The position numbers and the translations under genes were made by a program. DNA of 64,000 nt. It comes from Pseudomonas sp. DY-1. Lineage in GTDB: Bacteria; Pseudomonadota; Gammaproteobacteria; Pseudomonadales; Pseudomonadaceae. The stretch spans positions 4,440,001 to 4,504,000 of the forward strand of contig NZ_CP032616.1 in NCBI RefSeq assembly GCF_003626975.1, in the 5' to 3' direction. Position 1 is the stretch's first letter. Each line of letters opens with the position of its first letter. The notes under the pieces are model-generated. The model ran no database searches. It was given only the letters and a program-made list of their open reading frames with translations, and was not told where the DNA came from. Positions 56,720 to 64,000 of the stretch are shown in pieces.

Positions 56720-57640
56720 TCAGCCCTTCTTGCCGTCGAAGGTGGCGCGGACGATTTCGCCGATGCCGCCCACGGCGCCGATCACCTGGCTAGCTTCCAG
56801 GGGCATCAGTACCACCTTGCTGTTGTTGGCGCTGGCCAGTTTGCCCAGTGCCTCGACGTATTTCTGCGCGACGAAGTAGTTCACCGCCTGCACGTTGCCG
56901 TGGGCGATTGCGTCCGATACCACGCGGGTCGCCTCCGCTTCGGCCTGGGCGGCGCGCTCGCGCGCCTCGGCTTCAAGGAAGGCGGCCGTACGCTCACCTT
57001 CAGCCTTGAGGATCTGGGCTTGCTTCTCGCCCTCGGCCGTGAGGATTTCCGCCTGGCGCCGGCCTTCGGCTTCCAGCACCTGCGCGCGTTTCAGACGCTC
57101 GGCCTTCATCTGGCTGGCCATGGCTTCCACCAGATCGGCCGGCGGGCTGATGTCCTTGATCTCGATACGGGTGACCTTGATGCCCCAGGGCGCCGTGGCC
57201 TCATCGACCGTGCGCAGCAGGCGCTCGTTGATCGCGTCACGCTGGCTGAGCATGGCGTCAAGTTCCATGGAGCCGAGCACGGTGCGGATGTTGGTCATCA
57301 CCAGGTTGCGTATGGCGTGTTCCAGGTCGTTGACCTCGTAGGCCGCCTGGGCGGTGTTGATCACCTGGAAGAAGCACACGGCGTCGATGGTGACGATGGC
57401 GTTGTCGGCGCTGATGGCTTCTTGTGGGGGAATGTCCAGCACGCTTTCCATGACGTTGATCTTGCGACCGATGCGGTCCATCACCGGCACGATGATGTTC
57501 AGGCCGGGTTTGAGCGTGTTGGTGTAGCGGCCGAAGCGCTCCACGGTCCACTCGAAGCCTTGTGGTACGACCTTGAAGCCCATGAACACGATTGCGATCG
57601 CAAGGGCAACGAAGAGGATGACGACACTGCCGATTTCCAT
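56720..57640 (-). CDS. SPFH/stomatin family protein (QmcA-like)
   Basis: The 306-residue protein has an N-terminal membrane helix (residues 4-24), an SPFH domain ([25 protein letters not shown] onward to about 190) and a long charged helical tail with [31 protein letters not shown] heptads (around 195-240). It assembles into large membrane rings; QmcA in E. coli is the nearest named relative. It is followed by nfeD after 4 bp, the usual pairing. Confidence 0.92.
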   Translation of the reverse strand: MEIGSVVILFVALAIAIVFMGFKVVPQGFEWTVERFGRYTNTLKPGLNIIVPVMDRIGRKINVMESVLDIPPQEAISADNAIVTIDAVCFFQVINTAQAAYEVNDLEHAIRNLVMTNIRTVLGSMELDAMLSQRDAINERLLRTVDEATAPWGIKVTRIEIKDISPPADLVEAMASQMKAERLKRAQVLEAEGRRQAEILTAEGEKQAQILKAEGERTAAFLEAEARERAAQAEAEATRVVSDAIAHGNVQAVNYFVAQKYVEALGKLASANNSKVVLMPLEASQVIGAVGGIGEIVRATFDGKKG

Positions 57641-57732
57641 GGGAATTGCTCCGTTTGCTGGCTATATGTCCTGGCGGCTGAGGCCCCGCTAGCGCGATTG
57701 CGCCGGAGGGATTTCAGCAGCCGGATAGCATT

Positions 57733-59517
57733 TCATTTCTGCTCGCTTTGTGGCGTGACCCGCAGCACTTCTTCGATGGTCGTCAGGCCCGAGGCGACTT
57801 TCTGCGCCCCGGACAGGCGCAGGCTGCGCATGCCTTCCTTGAAAGCGGCTCGACGTAGGGCGATCAAGTCGGTGTCGGCGGTGATCAACGGTTTGACCGC
57901 ATCGGACAGCAGCATGATCTCGTAGACCCCGGCCCGACCGCGGTAGCCGGTGTCGCGGCATTCCAGGCAACCGACGGCACGGTGCGCTCCCGTGGGCAAC
58001 GGCGCGCTCCAGGGTTTGGTCAGGCTGCTCCAGTCTTCTTCGCGAAGCTCCATCGGTGCCTTGCAGTGCGGACAGAGGGTCCGTACCAGACGTTGGGCCA
58101 TGACCCCGAGCAGGGTGGCACGCAGCAGGTAGTAGGGCACGCCCAGTTCCAGCAGGCGGGTAATGGCGCTGGGGGCGTCGTTGGTGTGCAGGGTGGAGAG
58201 CACGAGGTGGCCGGTCAATGCGGCCTGGATGGCCATTTCGGCGGTCTCCAGATCGCGGATCTCGCCGACCATGATGATGTCGGGGTCCTGCCGCATCAGC
58301 GCGCGCACGCCACTGGCGAAGGTCAGGTCGATGTTGTGCTGCACCTGCATCTGGTTGAAGGCGCCCTCGATCATCTCGATGGGGTCTTCGATGGTGCAGA
58401 CGTTCACCTCGCTGGTGGCCAGCTGCTTTAGGGTGGTGTAGAGCGTGGTGGTCTTGCCCGAACCGGTGGGGCCGGTGACCAGGATGATGCCGTTGGGCTG
58501 GTTGGTCATGCTCTGCCAGCGGCGCAGGTCGTCCTGGGAGAAGCCGAGTTGGTCGAAGCTCTTCAGCAGCACCTCGGGGTCGAAGATCCGCATCACCATC
58601 TTCTCGCCGAAGGCCGTTGGCAGCGTGGAGAGGCGCAGCTCCACTTCGCCACCATCCGGGGTCTTGGTCTTGACCCTGCCGTCCTGGGGCTTGCGCTTTT
58701 CCGCCACGTTCATGCGTCCGAGGCTCTTGAGGCGGCTGACCACCGCCATGGTGACCTGGGGCGGGAACTGGTAGACGGTGTGCAGCACGCCGTCGATGCG
58801 GAAGCGCACACTGCCCTGTTCGCGACGTGGCTCGATGTGGATATCGCTGGCGCGTTGCTGATAGGCGTACTGGAACAGCCAGTCGACGATGTTGACGATG
58901 TGTGCATCGTTGGCGTCCGGCTCCTGCTCGCTGGAGCCGAGCTTGAGCAACTGCTCGAAGTTGCCGACACCGCTGATCTTCTGGTCCAGCGCGCTGGCGC
59001 CGCTGACCGACTTGGCCAGGCGATAAAACTCCAGGGTGAACTTCTGGATGTCGATCGGGTTGGCCACGACCCGTTTGATCGGGCGCTTGAGCACGTGGGT
59101 CAGGTTGCTTTCCCAGCTCTGTACGAAGGGCTGGGCGCTGGCGATTGTCACCGCTTCGCTGTCGGCGGCCACGGCGAGAATCTTGTGGCGCTGGGCGAAG
59201 GCGTAGGACATCAACGGGGTGATGGCGGCGACATCGATCTTCAGCGGGTCGATACGCAGGTAGGGCTGGCCGGCATGCTCGGCCAGCCAGTGGCTGAGGG
59301 TTTCCAGGTCGAGTTTCTTGCCTGGGCGCTTGAGGTCATCCACCTGCTGGCTGGCCAGGAACTCCAGCGGATGCTGCTGGTTGTTCACCGCGCTTCGGCG
59401 AATGGCCAGGCAATGCTCTGCCTGGTCCTGGCTCAGGCGGCCCTGGGATACCAGTTCGCGCATCAGGTCGTTGAGATCCAGCCAACGGTCCTGGGCGGGT
59501 GAGGCAAAGGCGGACAT
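57733..59517 (-). CDS. GspE/PilB family secretion ATPase, lone copy
   Basis: The 594-residue hexameric ATPase of the type II secretion / type IV pilus class has an N-terminal GspE_N-like domain (about residues 55-160), Walker A in GPTGSGKTTTLYTTL (near 347), the Asp and His boxes (TIEDPIE, MRQDPDIIMVGEIRDLETA near 410) and a four-cysteine zinc site, CPHC (near 493) with CLEC (near 530). It stands alone, with no other secretion or pilus gene nearby, so its partner machine is elsewhere or has been lost. The start at 59517 fits. Confidence 0.92.
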   Translation of the reverse strand: MSAFASPAQDRWLDLNDLMRELVSQGRLSQDQAEHCLAIRRSAVNNQQHPLEFLASQQVDDLKRPGKKLDLETLSHWLAEHAGQPYLRIDPLKIDVAAITPLMSYAFAQRHKILAVAADSEAVTIASAQPFVQSWESNLTHVLKRPIKRVVANPIDIQKFTLEFYRLAKSVSGASALDQKISGVGNFEQLLKLGSSEQEPDANDAHIVNIVDWLFQYAYQQRASDIHIEPRREQGSVRFRIDGVLHTVYQFPPQVTMAVVSRLKSLGRMNVAEKRKPQDGRVKTKTPDGGEVELRLSTLPTAFGEKMVMRIFDPEVLLKSFDQLGFSQDDLRRWQSMTNQPNGIILVTGPTGSGKTTTLYTTLKQLATSEVNVCTIEDPIEMIEGAFNQMQVQHNIDLTFASGVRALMRQDPDIIMVGEIRDLETAEMAIQAALTGHLVLSTLHTNDAPSAITRLLELGVPYYLLRATLLGVMAQRLVRTLCPHCKAPMELREEDWSSLTKPWSAPLPTGAHRAVGCLECRDTGYRGRAGVYEIMLLSDAVKPLITADTDLIALRRAAFKEGMRSLRLSGAQKVASGLTTIEEVLRVTPQSEQK

Positions 59518-59620
59518 GCAAGCTCCTCGGTCACGCTGCTCAGTCTGGAAGAGTAGTCAAACGCTCTTCACGCGGGACGGCAAGCATGCCCGAATTGCCA
59601 TCATTCGGCTAAGAGCCGCA

Positions 59621-59935
59621 TCAAGTAATGGCGAACGGTTCCAACTCCACCGAGAAGACACTGACCAGCGAGCGCATTTTCTGCGCGATGACCTCGGCCC
59701 GGTGCGGGGTCAGTCCGGGCTGGCGCAGCTGGACCAGCAGGTTATCGCCGAGTCGGTTGACCTCCAGCCAGTGCGGTACCAGTTGCAGCTGGGCGAAGAA
59801 GGCAAGCAGCCGGCCGAGGATGTCCGCTTCCGCCTCGGCGAGGATGGCGAATTGCATTTCGCGGGCCTGGAGCTGGGCGGTGTGCGGGTGCCAGTGGTCT
59901 TCACGGGCGACGGGGGCGGACTGGAGGCTGAGCAT
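59621..59935 (-). CDS. ACT-like small protein, divergent from an Lrp-type regulator
   Basis: The 104-residue soluble protein is unnamed. Its region 25-100 (EMQFAILAEAEADILGRLLAFFAQLQLVPHWLEV, then LVQLRQPGL and VSVFSVEL) has the beta-alpha-beta-beta-alpha-beta order of ACT domains such as the IlvM regulatory subunit. That reading is a pattern judgement, not an alignment. GAGGA lies 8 bases before the ATG. It is divergent from the AsnC/Lrp gene (127 bp apart), hinting at amino-acid-responsive control. Confidence 0.7.
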   Translation of the reverse strand: MLSLQSAPVAREDHWHPHTAQLQAREMQFAILAEAEADILGRLLAFFAQLQLVPHWLEVNRLGDNLLVQLRQPGLTPHRAEVIAQKMRSLVSVFSVELEPFAIT

Positions 59936-60041
59936 GCTGGATTCCTCGGTGGGGACGCCGATAGTTTTCCAGCCTGAAGTGGGTTTTTTCTGCCTGAATC
60001 GTGCGGGCGGGCGTCATCTTTGGATAAACTTTCCGGGTAAT

Positions 60042-60053
60042 CAGTTTAATCTG
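60042..60053 (+). promoter_or_regulatory. Possible operator of the Lrp-type gene
   Basis: CAGTTTAATCTG is a near-palindrome 8 bases before the ATG of the AsnC/Lrp-type gene, with TTAA at its centre and CAG/CTG ends. Such regulators usually bind degenerate palindromes in their own promoter. Visual only. Confidence 0.3.
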
Positions 60054-60061
60054 GAAATTTT

Positions 60062-60535
60062 ATGTCCATCACCCTGGATGCCTACGACAAACGCATTCTC
60101 GACCTGCTGCAGGAAGATGCGAGCCTGTCCACCGCGGAGATTGCCGAACGGGTTGGGCTGTCCCAATCACCTTGCTGGAGACGCATCCAGCGCCTGAAGG
60201 ATGAAGGCGTGATTCGCCGCCAGGTCACCCTGCTGGATCGGCGCAAGATCGGTCTCAACGCGCAGATCTTCGCCCAGGTGAAACTCAACGCCCACGGTCG
60301 CTCCAACCTCACCGAGTTCGCCGAGGCCATGCGTCAGTTTCCCGAGGTGCTGGAATGCCATGTGCTGATGGGCGCAGTGGACTTCATGCTGCGCATCGTC
60401 ACCCGCGACATCGAGGCCTACGAGCGCTTCTTCTTCGAGAAGCTATCGCTGGTGCCGGGAATACAGGAGGTGAACTCGATCGTCGCGTTGTCGGAGATCA
60501 AATCCACCACCAGCTTGCCGGTGGGGCAGGGGTAA
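60062..60535 (+). CDS. Lrp/AsnC family transcriptional regulator
   Basis: The 157-residue protein has an N-terminal helix-turn-helix (DLLQEDASLSTAEIAERVGLSQSPCWRRIQRLKDEGVI in residues 12-48) and a C-terminal RAM/ACT-like ligand domain (FAQVKLNAHG onward to VLMGAVDFMLRIVTRD and the conserved PGIQEVNSIVALSEIK near residue 138). It binds an amino acid and regulates metabolism. It is divergent from the ACT-like gene and convergent with the DUF502 gene. Confidence 0.94.
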   Translation: MSITLDAYDKRILDLLQEDASLSTAEIAERVGLSQSPCWRRIQRLKDEGVIRRQVTLLDRRKIGLNAQIFAQVKLNAHGRSNLTEFAEAMRQFPEVLECHVLMGAVDFMLRIVTRDIEAYERFFFEKLSLVPGIQEVNSIVALSEIKSTTSLPVGQG

Positions 60536-60542
60536 GAAAGCC

Positions 60543-60647
60543 TGTGGGGGCGATTTCAATCGTCAGGGGCAGCAGCGCAGTCGGCCTATCAGGCTCACGA
60601 CAATTGGCAGACCTTCGGCCCGCTTGGCGAATGAATTCGCCCCTACA
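60543..60647. repeat. Imperfect REP-type inverted pair
   Basis: TGTGGGGGCGATTTCAATCG (60543-60562) and the inverted GCGAATGAATTCGCCCCTACA (60627-60647) are similar arms of a REP pair separated by 64 bases, in the gap between two convergent genes. They share the core of the REP after gcvP. Confidence 0.65.
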
Positions 60648-60656
60648 AGGGCATTT

Positions 60657-61343
60657 TCAGGAGGCCTTGTCGCCGTCCGTAGGCACCGCCTGCTCCTTCG
60701 CCAGCTTCCCGGCTTGGTGCGGTGGGGTGAGTCCCATGGACAGATAGATGCTGGTCAGGCCTTCCACGCCCATTTCCGCAGGGCGGAGCCATTCCACCGG
60801 GACGTAGATCAGCCCGCCACCCACGGGAATGGGCGCGGTCGGGACCAGAATGGCGCAGTAGGAACGGCCATCCAGTTCGAAGGTTTCCGGGTTGGGGCAA
60901 AGGGCCAGGACGGCCGCGCCTTCACCGCCGAAGATGCACCAGACCGGACTCATGGCGGCGATGTCGGCGTTCTTGCTGCGATCGAGCAGGCCGACGAAGC
61001 GGTCCGCCAGGCCGTACAGGCTTCCGATCAGCGGTGCGCGGCGCAGCGTCATGTCCAGCAGCCAGGCTAGCGGGCGGCGCAGGCCGAGCTGCACCGCCAG
61101 GCCCAGCGGATAGAGACTGCCCAGTAGCACCAGTGTGCCCACCAAGTACGCCAGCACCGGGTTGCTGGCGAACGGTTGGCCAAGGGCGCCGAGGAGCTGG
61201 CCGATCACAGTGGATGGCCCAACCAGTCGATTCAGCAGGCTGAACAGCCAGGCCAGCAACGCCAGGGTCAGCACCAGCGGCAACAGGGCCAGCAGGCCGG
61301 TGAGCCAGGTGGTGACCACGGAGCGGAAGCTTTGCTTGAGCAT
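60657..61343 (-). CDS. DUF502 family membrane protein
   Basis: The 228-residue protein matches DUF502: two long membrane helices (about residues 13-40 and 63-82), then RAPLIGSLYGLADRFVGLL near residue 103 and a soluble part with VPTAPIPVGGGLIYVPVEWL near 165. Proteins of this family are membrane proteins of unknown function. It lies 20 bp after the CYTH-CHAD gene on the minus strand and probably shares its transcript. Confidence 0.9.
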   Translation of the reverse strand: MLKQSFRSVVTTWLTGLLALLPLVLTLALLAWLFSLLNRLVGPSTVIGQLLGALGQPFASNPVLAYLVGTLVLLGSLYPLGLAVQLGLRRPLAWLLDMTLRRAPLIGSLYGLADRFVGLLDRSKNADIAAMSPVWCIFGGEGAAVLALCPNPETFELDGRSYCAILVPTAPIPVGGGLIYVPVEWLRPAEMGVEGLTSIYLSMGLTPPHQAGKLAKEQAVPTDGDKAS

Positions 61344-61363
61344 GGCGGGTTCCCGGGCTCGCC

Positions 61364-62728
61364 TTACCTGGTCAGCGCTTTCCAGCCGCGCAGGCTGATC
61401 AGGGTCTGTGCCTGCTCGCTACGGGCGGCCAATACCTCGCCGTCCAGGGGCAGGGCGGCCAGTTCGGCGAACTTGGACAGTTCACCGTAGGCGCGGTCGG
61501 CTTCCGGCACTTCCAACACCTGGCGTGCCAGGCGCAGCCAGACCAGCAGGCGCTCGATGCGCGGCAGCTGCTCGGACAGGTCCTCGGGCTGGCGCTTGTA
61601 ACGCTCCAGCTTGAGGGCTTCGGCTTCTTCGGCGAGCAGGCGCGGCAGCCAGTTGCCCAGCGACGCCTTGCCCTGGCGGTTGCCGCGCTCGTTGCGCTCG
61701 ACGGTCCAGGCGCGAGCCAGCAGCCAGCGCGATGCGTTGAGGGAGAACAGGCCCCAGCGGGTGCCGGCGAGTTCTTCGGCGAACTGCTGCGGCGCAGCGT
61801 GACGTACGGCTTCATCCAGCTCACCGGCCTGGACGCGCGGGCGCCAGTCCTTGAGCAGGGCGTCCAGGGCTTCGCGCAGGTCGTGGCTGCTGGCGCGTGG
61901 GGCGGCCTGGCCGAGGCTGCCGATCAGGGCGCGCAGGTCGACCAGTTGCTGCAACCAGTCCACCAGCAGCTTCCAGTGGCCATTGAAACGGTACTGCTCG
62001 GCCAGACGCTGGCTGCTACCCAGCAGGTGCCAGGCCAGCGCGGCAAAGGCGTCGTCCAGCGACAGTTCGGCGCTAAGTTCCGGAATCGGCAGGCTGAGGT
62101 GGTAGCTGTTGGCATCGTGCAGACGGTAGCCGCGCTCGGCCTTGCTGATATCGCAAGGCATCAGTGGCAGGTCGGCGGCCAGTTCGGCGGCCAGTTCCAG
62201 CAGCGCCTCGGGCTCGCCTTGGCGCAACTCCAGTTCCAGCTCGCAGATTTCTTCTTCCTGCTTGCCGGCGATGACCTTGCCCAGGTCCAGGGCAGCTTCG
62301 ATCACCACCTTGGCCTTGCCGCGACCCCAGGCAATTTCGGCCCGGTCGCGATTGAAGTCGGTGGTGAAGATCGGCTTGAGCTGCTTTTTGTCCAGTTCGG
62401 CCAGGCTGGCGGGCCAGCACTCGTCGGTGAGTTTCTTCGGGTCCAGCTTGGCCTTGTCCAGGTACCAGTCCCACTCGTTGCGCTCGGACAGCCCGGCCAC
62501 GCTCTGGCCGCGGGTCTTGAGGGTCTGGATGAACTGTTCGCCGTCACGGCGCAGGCGCAGGGCCACGCGGGCCTGGGCCAGGTCCCGTTCCGGGGTGTCG
62601 AAGTACTGGTTGAAAAGCTCGCGGCGTTCCCAGCCGGACTTGTTGCGCTTCTTCAGCAGCGGGTGGTCGCGCAGGGCTTCCAGGGTCTCGCGGCTGGCGC
62701 GAAGCTTGATTTCGGTCTCTTTGTTCAT
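61364..62728 (-). CDS. CYTH-CHAD domain inorganic triphosphatase
   Basis: The 454-residue protein has an N-terminal CYTH domain with the signature ETEIK (residues 4-8), LFNQYFDTPERDLAQARVALRLRRDGEQ near 38-65 and LELELRQGE near 170, a triphosphate tunnel fold, and a C-terminal CHAD domain (about 220-440) rich in conserved His and basic residues that binds polyphosphate. It hydrolyses inorganic triphosphate in relatives such as YgiF. It may link to the ppk/ppx polyphosphate genes in this window, but this is inference. Confidence 0.92.
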   Translation of the reverse strand: MNKETEIKLRASRETLEALRDHPLLKKRNKSGWERRELFNQYFDTPERDLAQARVALRLRRDGEQFIQTLKTRGQSVAGLSERNEWDWYLDKAKLDPKKLTDECWPASLAELDKKQLKPIFTTDFNRDRAEIAWGRGKAKVVIEAALDLGKVIAGKQEEEICELELELRQGEPEALLELAAELAADLPLMPCDISKAERGYRLHDANSYHLSLPIPELSAELSLDDAFAALAWHLLGSSQRLAEQYRFNGHWKLLVDWLQQLVDLRALIGSLGQAAPRASSHDLREALDALLKDWRPRVQAGELDEAVRHAAPQQFAEELAGTRWGLFSLNASRWLLARAWTVERNERGNRQGKASLGNWLPRLLAEEAEALKLERYKRQPEDLSEQLPRIERLLVWLRLARQVLEVPEADRAYGELSKFAELAALPLDGEVLAARSEQAQTLISLRGWKALTR

Positions 62729-62865
62729 CGCCGGGGTCTTTCAGACGCAGCCAGGGGGTGGCTACCAAGGCGGTGAAGTTTACAGGACAGGTCAGCACCT
62801 TGCCGCAGCGGTTTCACCGCGCGCGGGCTGGGCCTATGATGATCCCTCGTCCGAGGAGGTCCCCG

Positions 62866-64000
62866 ATGTCCGTTCCAGACCTGAAATCGCAGTTCGCTGC
62901 GCTGATCGCCACACCTTCGGTGAGCTGCACCCAGCCCAGTTGGGACCAGTCGAACCAGGCGGTGATCGACTTGCTTGCGAGCTGGCTCGGTGACCTTGGC
63001 TTCCGCTGCGAGATCCAGCAGGTGGCGCCGGGCAAGGCCAACTTGCTCGCGACCTACGGAACGGGTCCCGGCGGTCTGGTGCTGGCTGGCCATAGCGACA
63101 CCGTGCCGTTCGATTCCGCCCTGTGGAAAACCGACCCGCTGAAGCTTAGTGAGGTCAACAATCGCTGGTACGGGCTGGGCAGCTGTGACATGAAGGGCTT
63201 CTTCCCCTTGGCCATCGAAGCCGTTCGTGGCCTGCTCGACCAGCACTTCCGCCAACCGCTGATCATCCTCGCGACCTGCGACGAGGAGAGCTCCATGGCC
63301 GGTGCCCGTGCGCTGGCGCAGGCCGGGCAACCGCTGGGCCGCGCGGCGGTGATCGGCGAGCCGACAGGCCTCAAGCCGATCCGCCTGCACAAGGGGGTAA
63401 TGATGGAGCGCATCGATATCCTCGGGCAGAGTGGCCATTCCTCTGACCCCAGCCTCGGTCACAGCGCCCTGGAAGCCATGCATGCGGTGATGAGCGACCT
63501 GATCGAGCTGCGTGGCGAATGGCAGCAGGAGTTCCGCAATCCGCAATTCACCGTGCCCCAGCCGACCCTCAACCTCGGCTGCATCCATGGTGGCGACAAC
63601 CCCAACCGCATCTGCGGCCAGTGCAGCCTGGAGTTCGACCTACGGCCGCTTCCGGGAATGAACCCGGAAACCCTGCGCGCGGTCATCCGCCAGCGCCTGC
63701 GCCCGGTGGCGGAGCATTACCAGGTGAAGATCGGCTTCAAGCCGCTGTTCCCGGCGGTACCGCCGTTCGAACAGTCTCCGGAAAGTGATCTGGTGCGCCT
63801 GGCCGAACGTCTTACCGGCCATACGGCGCAAGCGGTGGCCTTCGGCACCGAAGCGCCGTATCTTCAGCAGCTCGGTTGCGAGACCCTGGTGCTCGGCCCT
63901 GGCGACATCGCCTGTGCCCACCAGCCGGACGAGCACCTCGAACTGTCACGGATCGAGCCTACCGTTGCGCTATTGCGCCAGCTCATCCAGCATTACTGCC
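62866..64000 (+). CDS. argE: Acetylornithine deacetylase, C-terminal end cut by the window
   Basis: ArgE removes acetate from N-acetylornithine in arginine synthesis. The gene starts at the ATG at 62866, after CGAGGAGG, and is open to the last base; 378 codons are visible, which is close to the full enzyme (about 384 aa). The M20 metallopeptidase ligands are present: His in LAGHSDTVP near residue 80, Asp in GSCDMKG near 112, Glu in CDEESS near 144, Glu in GEPTGL near 168 and His in ACAHQPDEH near 352. The stop codon lies just beyond the window. Confidence 0.95.
   Translation, partial: MSVPDLKSQFAALIATPSVSCTQPSWDQSNQAVIDLLASWLGDLGFRCEIQQVAPGKANLLATYGTGPGGLVLAGHSDTVPFDSALWKTDPLKLSEVNNRWYGLGSCDMKGFFPLAIEAVRGLLDQHFRQPLIILATCDEESSMAGARALAQAGQPLGRAAVIGEPTGLKPIRLHKGVMMERIDILGQSGHSSDPSLGHSALEAMHAVMSDLIELRGEWQQEFRNPQFTVPQPTLNLGCIHGGDNPNRICGQCSLEFDLRPLPGMNPETLRAVIRQRLRPVAEHYQVKIGFKPLFPAVPPFEQSPESDLVRLAERLTGHTAQAVAFGTEAPYLQQLGCETLVLGPGDIACAHQPDEHLELSRIEPTVALLRQLIQHYC

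Overview
The window is a high-GC stretch of a Pseudomonas chromosome. The assignment rests on gene order and family content rather than on a database search: argH beside the divergent algZ-algR pair, hemC-hemD-hemX-hemY, the Rsd/AlgQ gene followed by the KPAA-repeat gene algP, hemB-ppk, ppx/trxA/rho, ubiD, 6S RNA between a folate cyclo-ligase gene and zapA, pepP-ubiH-ubiI, gcvT-gcvH-gcvP and argE. As I remember it, this follows the order in P. aeruginosa closely, but the proteins look like those of a different Pseudomonas species. I see no phage, transposase, integron, CRISPR array, tRNA or rRNA gene, and nothing that looks recently acquired. It is mostly housekeeping chromosome, densely packed and with long antisense shadow frames.

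Layout. 1-2.2 kb: start of a gene that looks like cyaA, two small genes and argH, all on the minus strand. 2.4-8.5 kb: algZ-algR (sensor and regulator, overlapping), then hemCDXY (porphyrin synthesis plus two membrane proteins) closed by a strong terminator. 8.5-12.9 kb: a periplasmic sugar dehydrogenase, DsbB, Rsd/AlgQ, the histone-like AlgP and a TIGR02444 protein. 12.9-18.7 kb: an ABC-F ATPase coupled to a short MscS-like protein, a LysE exporter, a cytochrome c/FTR1 iron permease and a YaiI protein. 18.7-25.1 kb: an MHYT-GGDEF-EAL signalling protein, a thioesterase, ElbB, a hydrolase, a sterol-desaturase-type membrane protein and a DedA protein. 25.3-34.9 kb: hemB-ppk, ppx, trxA, rho, and ubiD with a coupled iron-sulfur flavoprotein reductase. 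35-41.5 kb: a quinone oxidoreductase, a FliL-like protein, a diguanylate cyclase, an EVE protein, a 43-residue membrane peptide, folate cyclo-ligase, 6S RNA, zapA and small partners. 41.5-52.9 kb: pepP-ubiH-ubiI, a ferric-iron ABC binding protein and permease, and the glycine cleavage genes. 52.9-64 kb: a DUF2388 protein, an octaheme cytochrome with TPRs, a lipoprotein, SPFH/NfeD, a lone type II/IV-like ATPase, an ACT-like small protein beside an Lrp-type regulator, DUF502, a CYTH-CHAD triphosphatase and most of argE.

Functional themes: tetrapyrrole synthesis is split between hemCDXY and hemB; ubiquinone synthesis between ubiD and ubiH/ubiI; polyphosphate is made by ppk and degraded by ppx, which converge; iron uptake appears twice (FTR1 type and Fbp type), each with a candidate Fur-like site; alginate/virulence regulation is represented by algZ, algR, algQ and algP. 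I found no convincing wholly new system. The observations most worth following are the octaheme-TPR cytochrome, the MHYT protein whose GGDEF half appears catalytically degraded, the palindrome before the FTR1 gene, the ACT-like protein divergent from an Lrp regulator, the 43-residue peptide, and the terminators placed inside the gcv and fbp operons.
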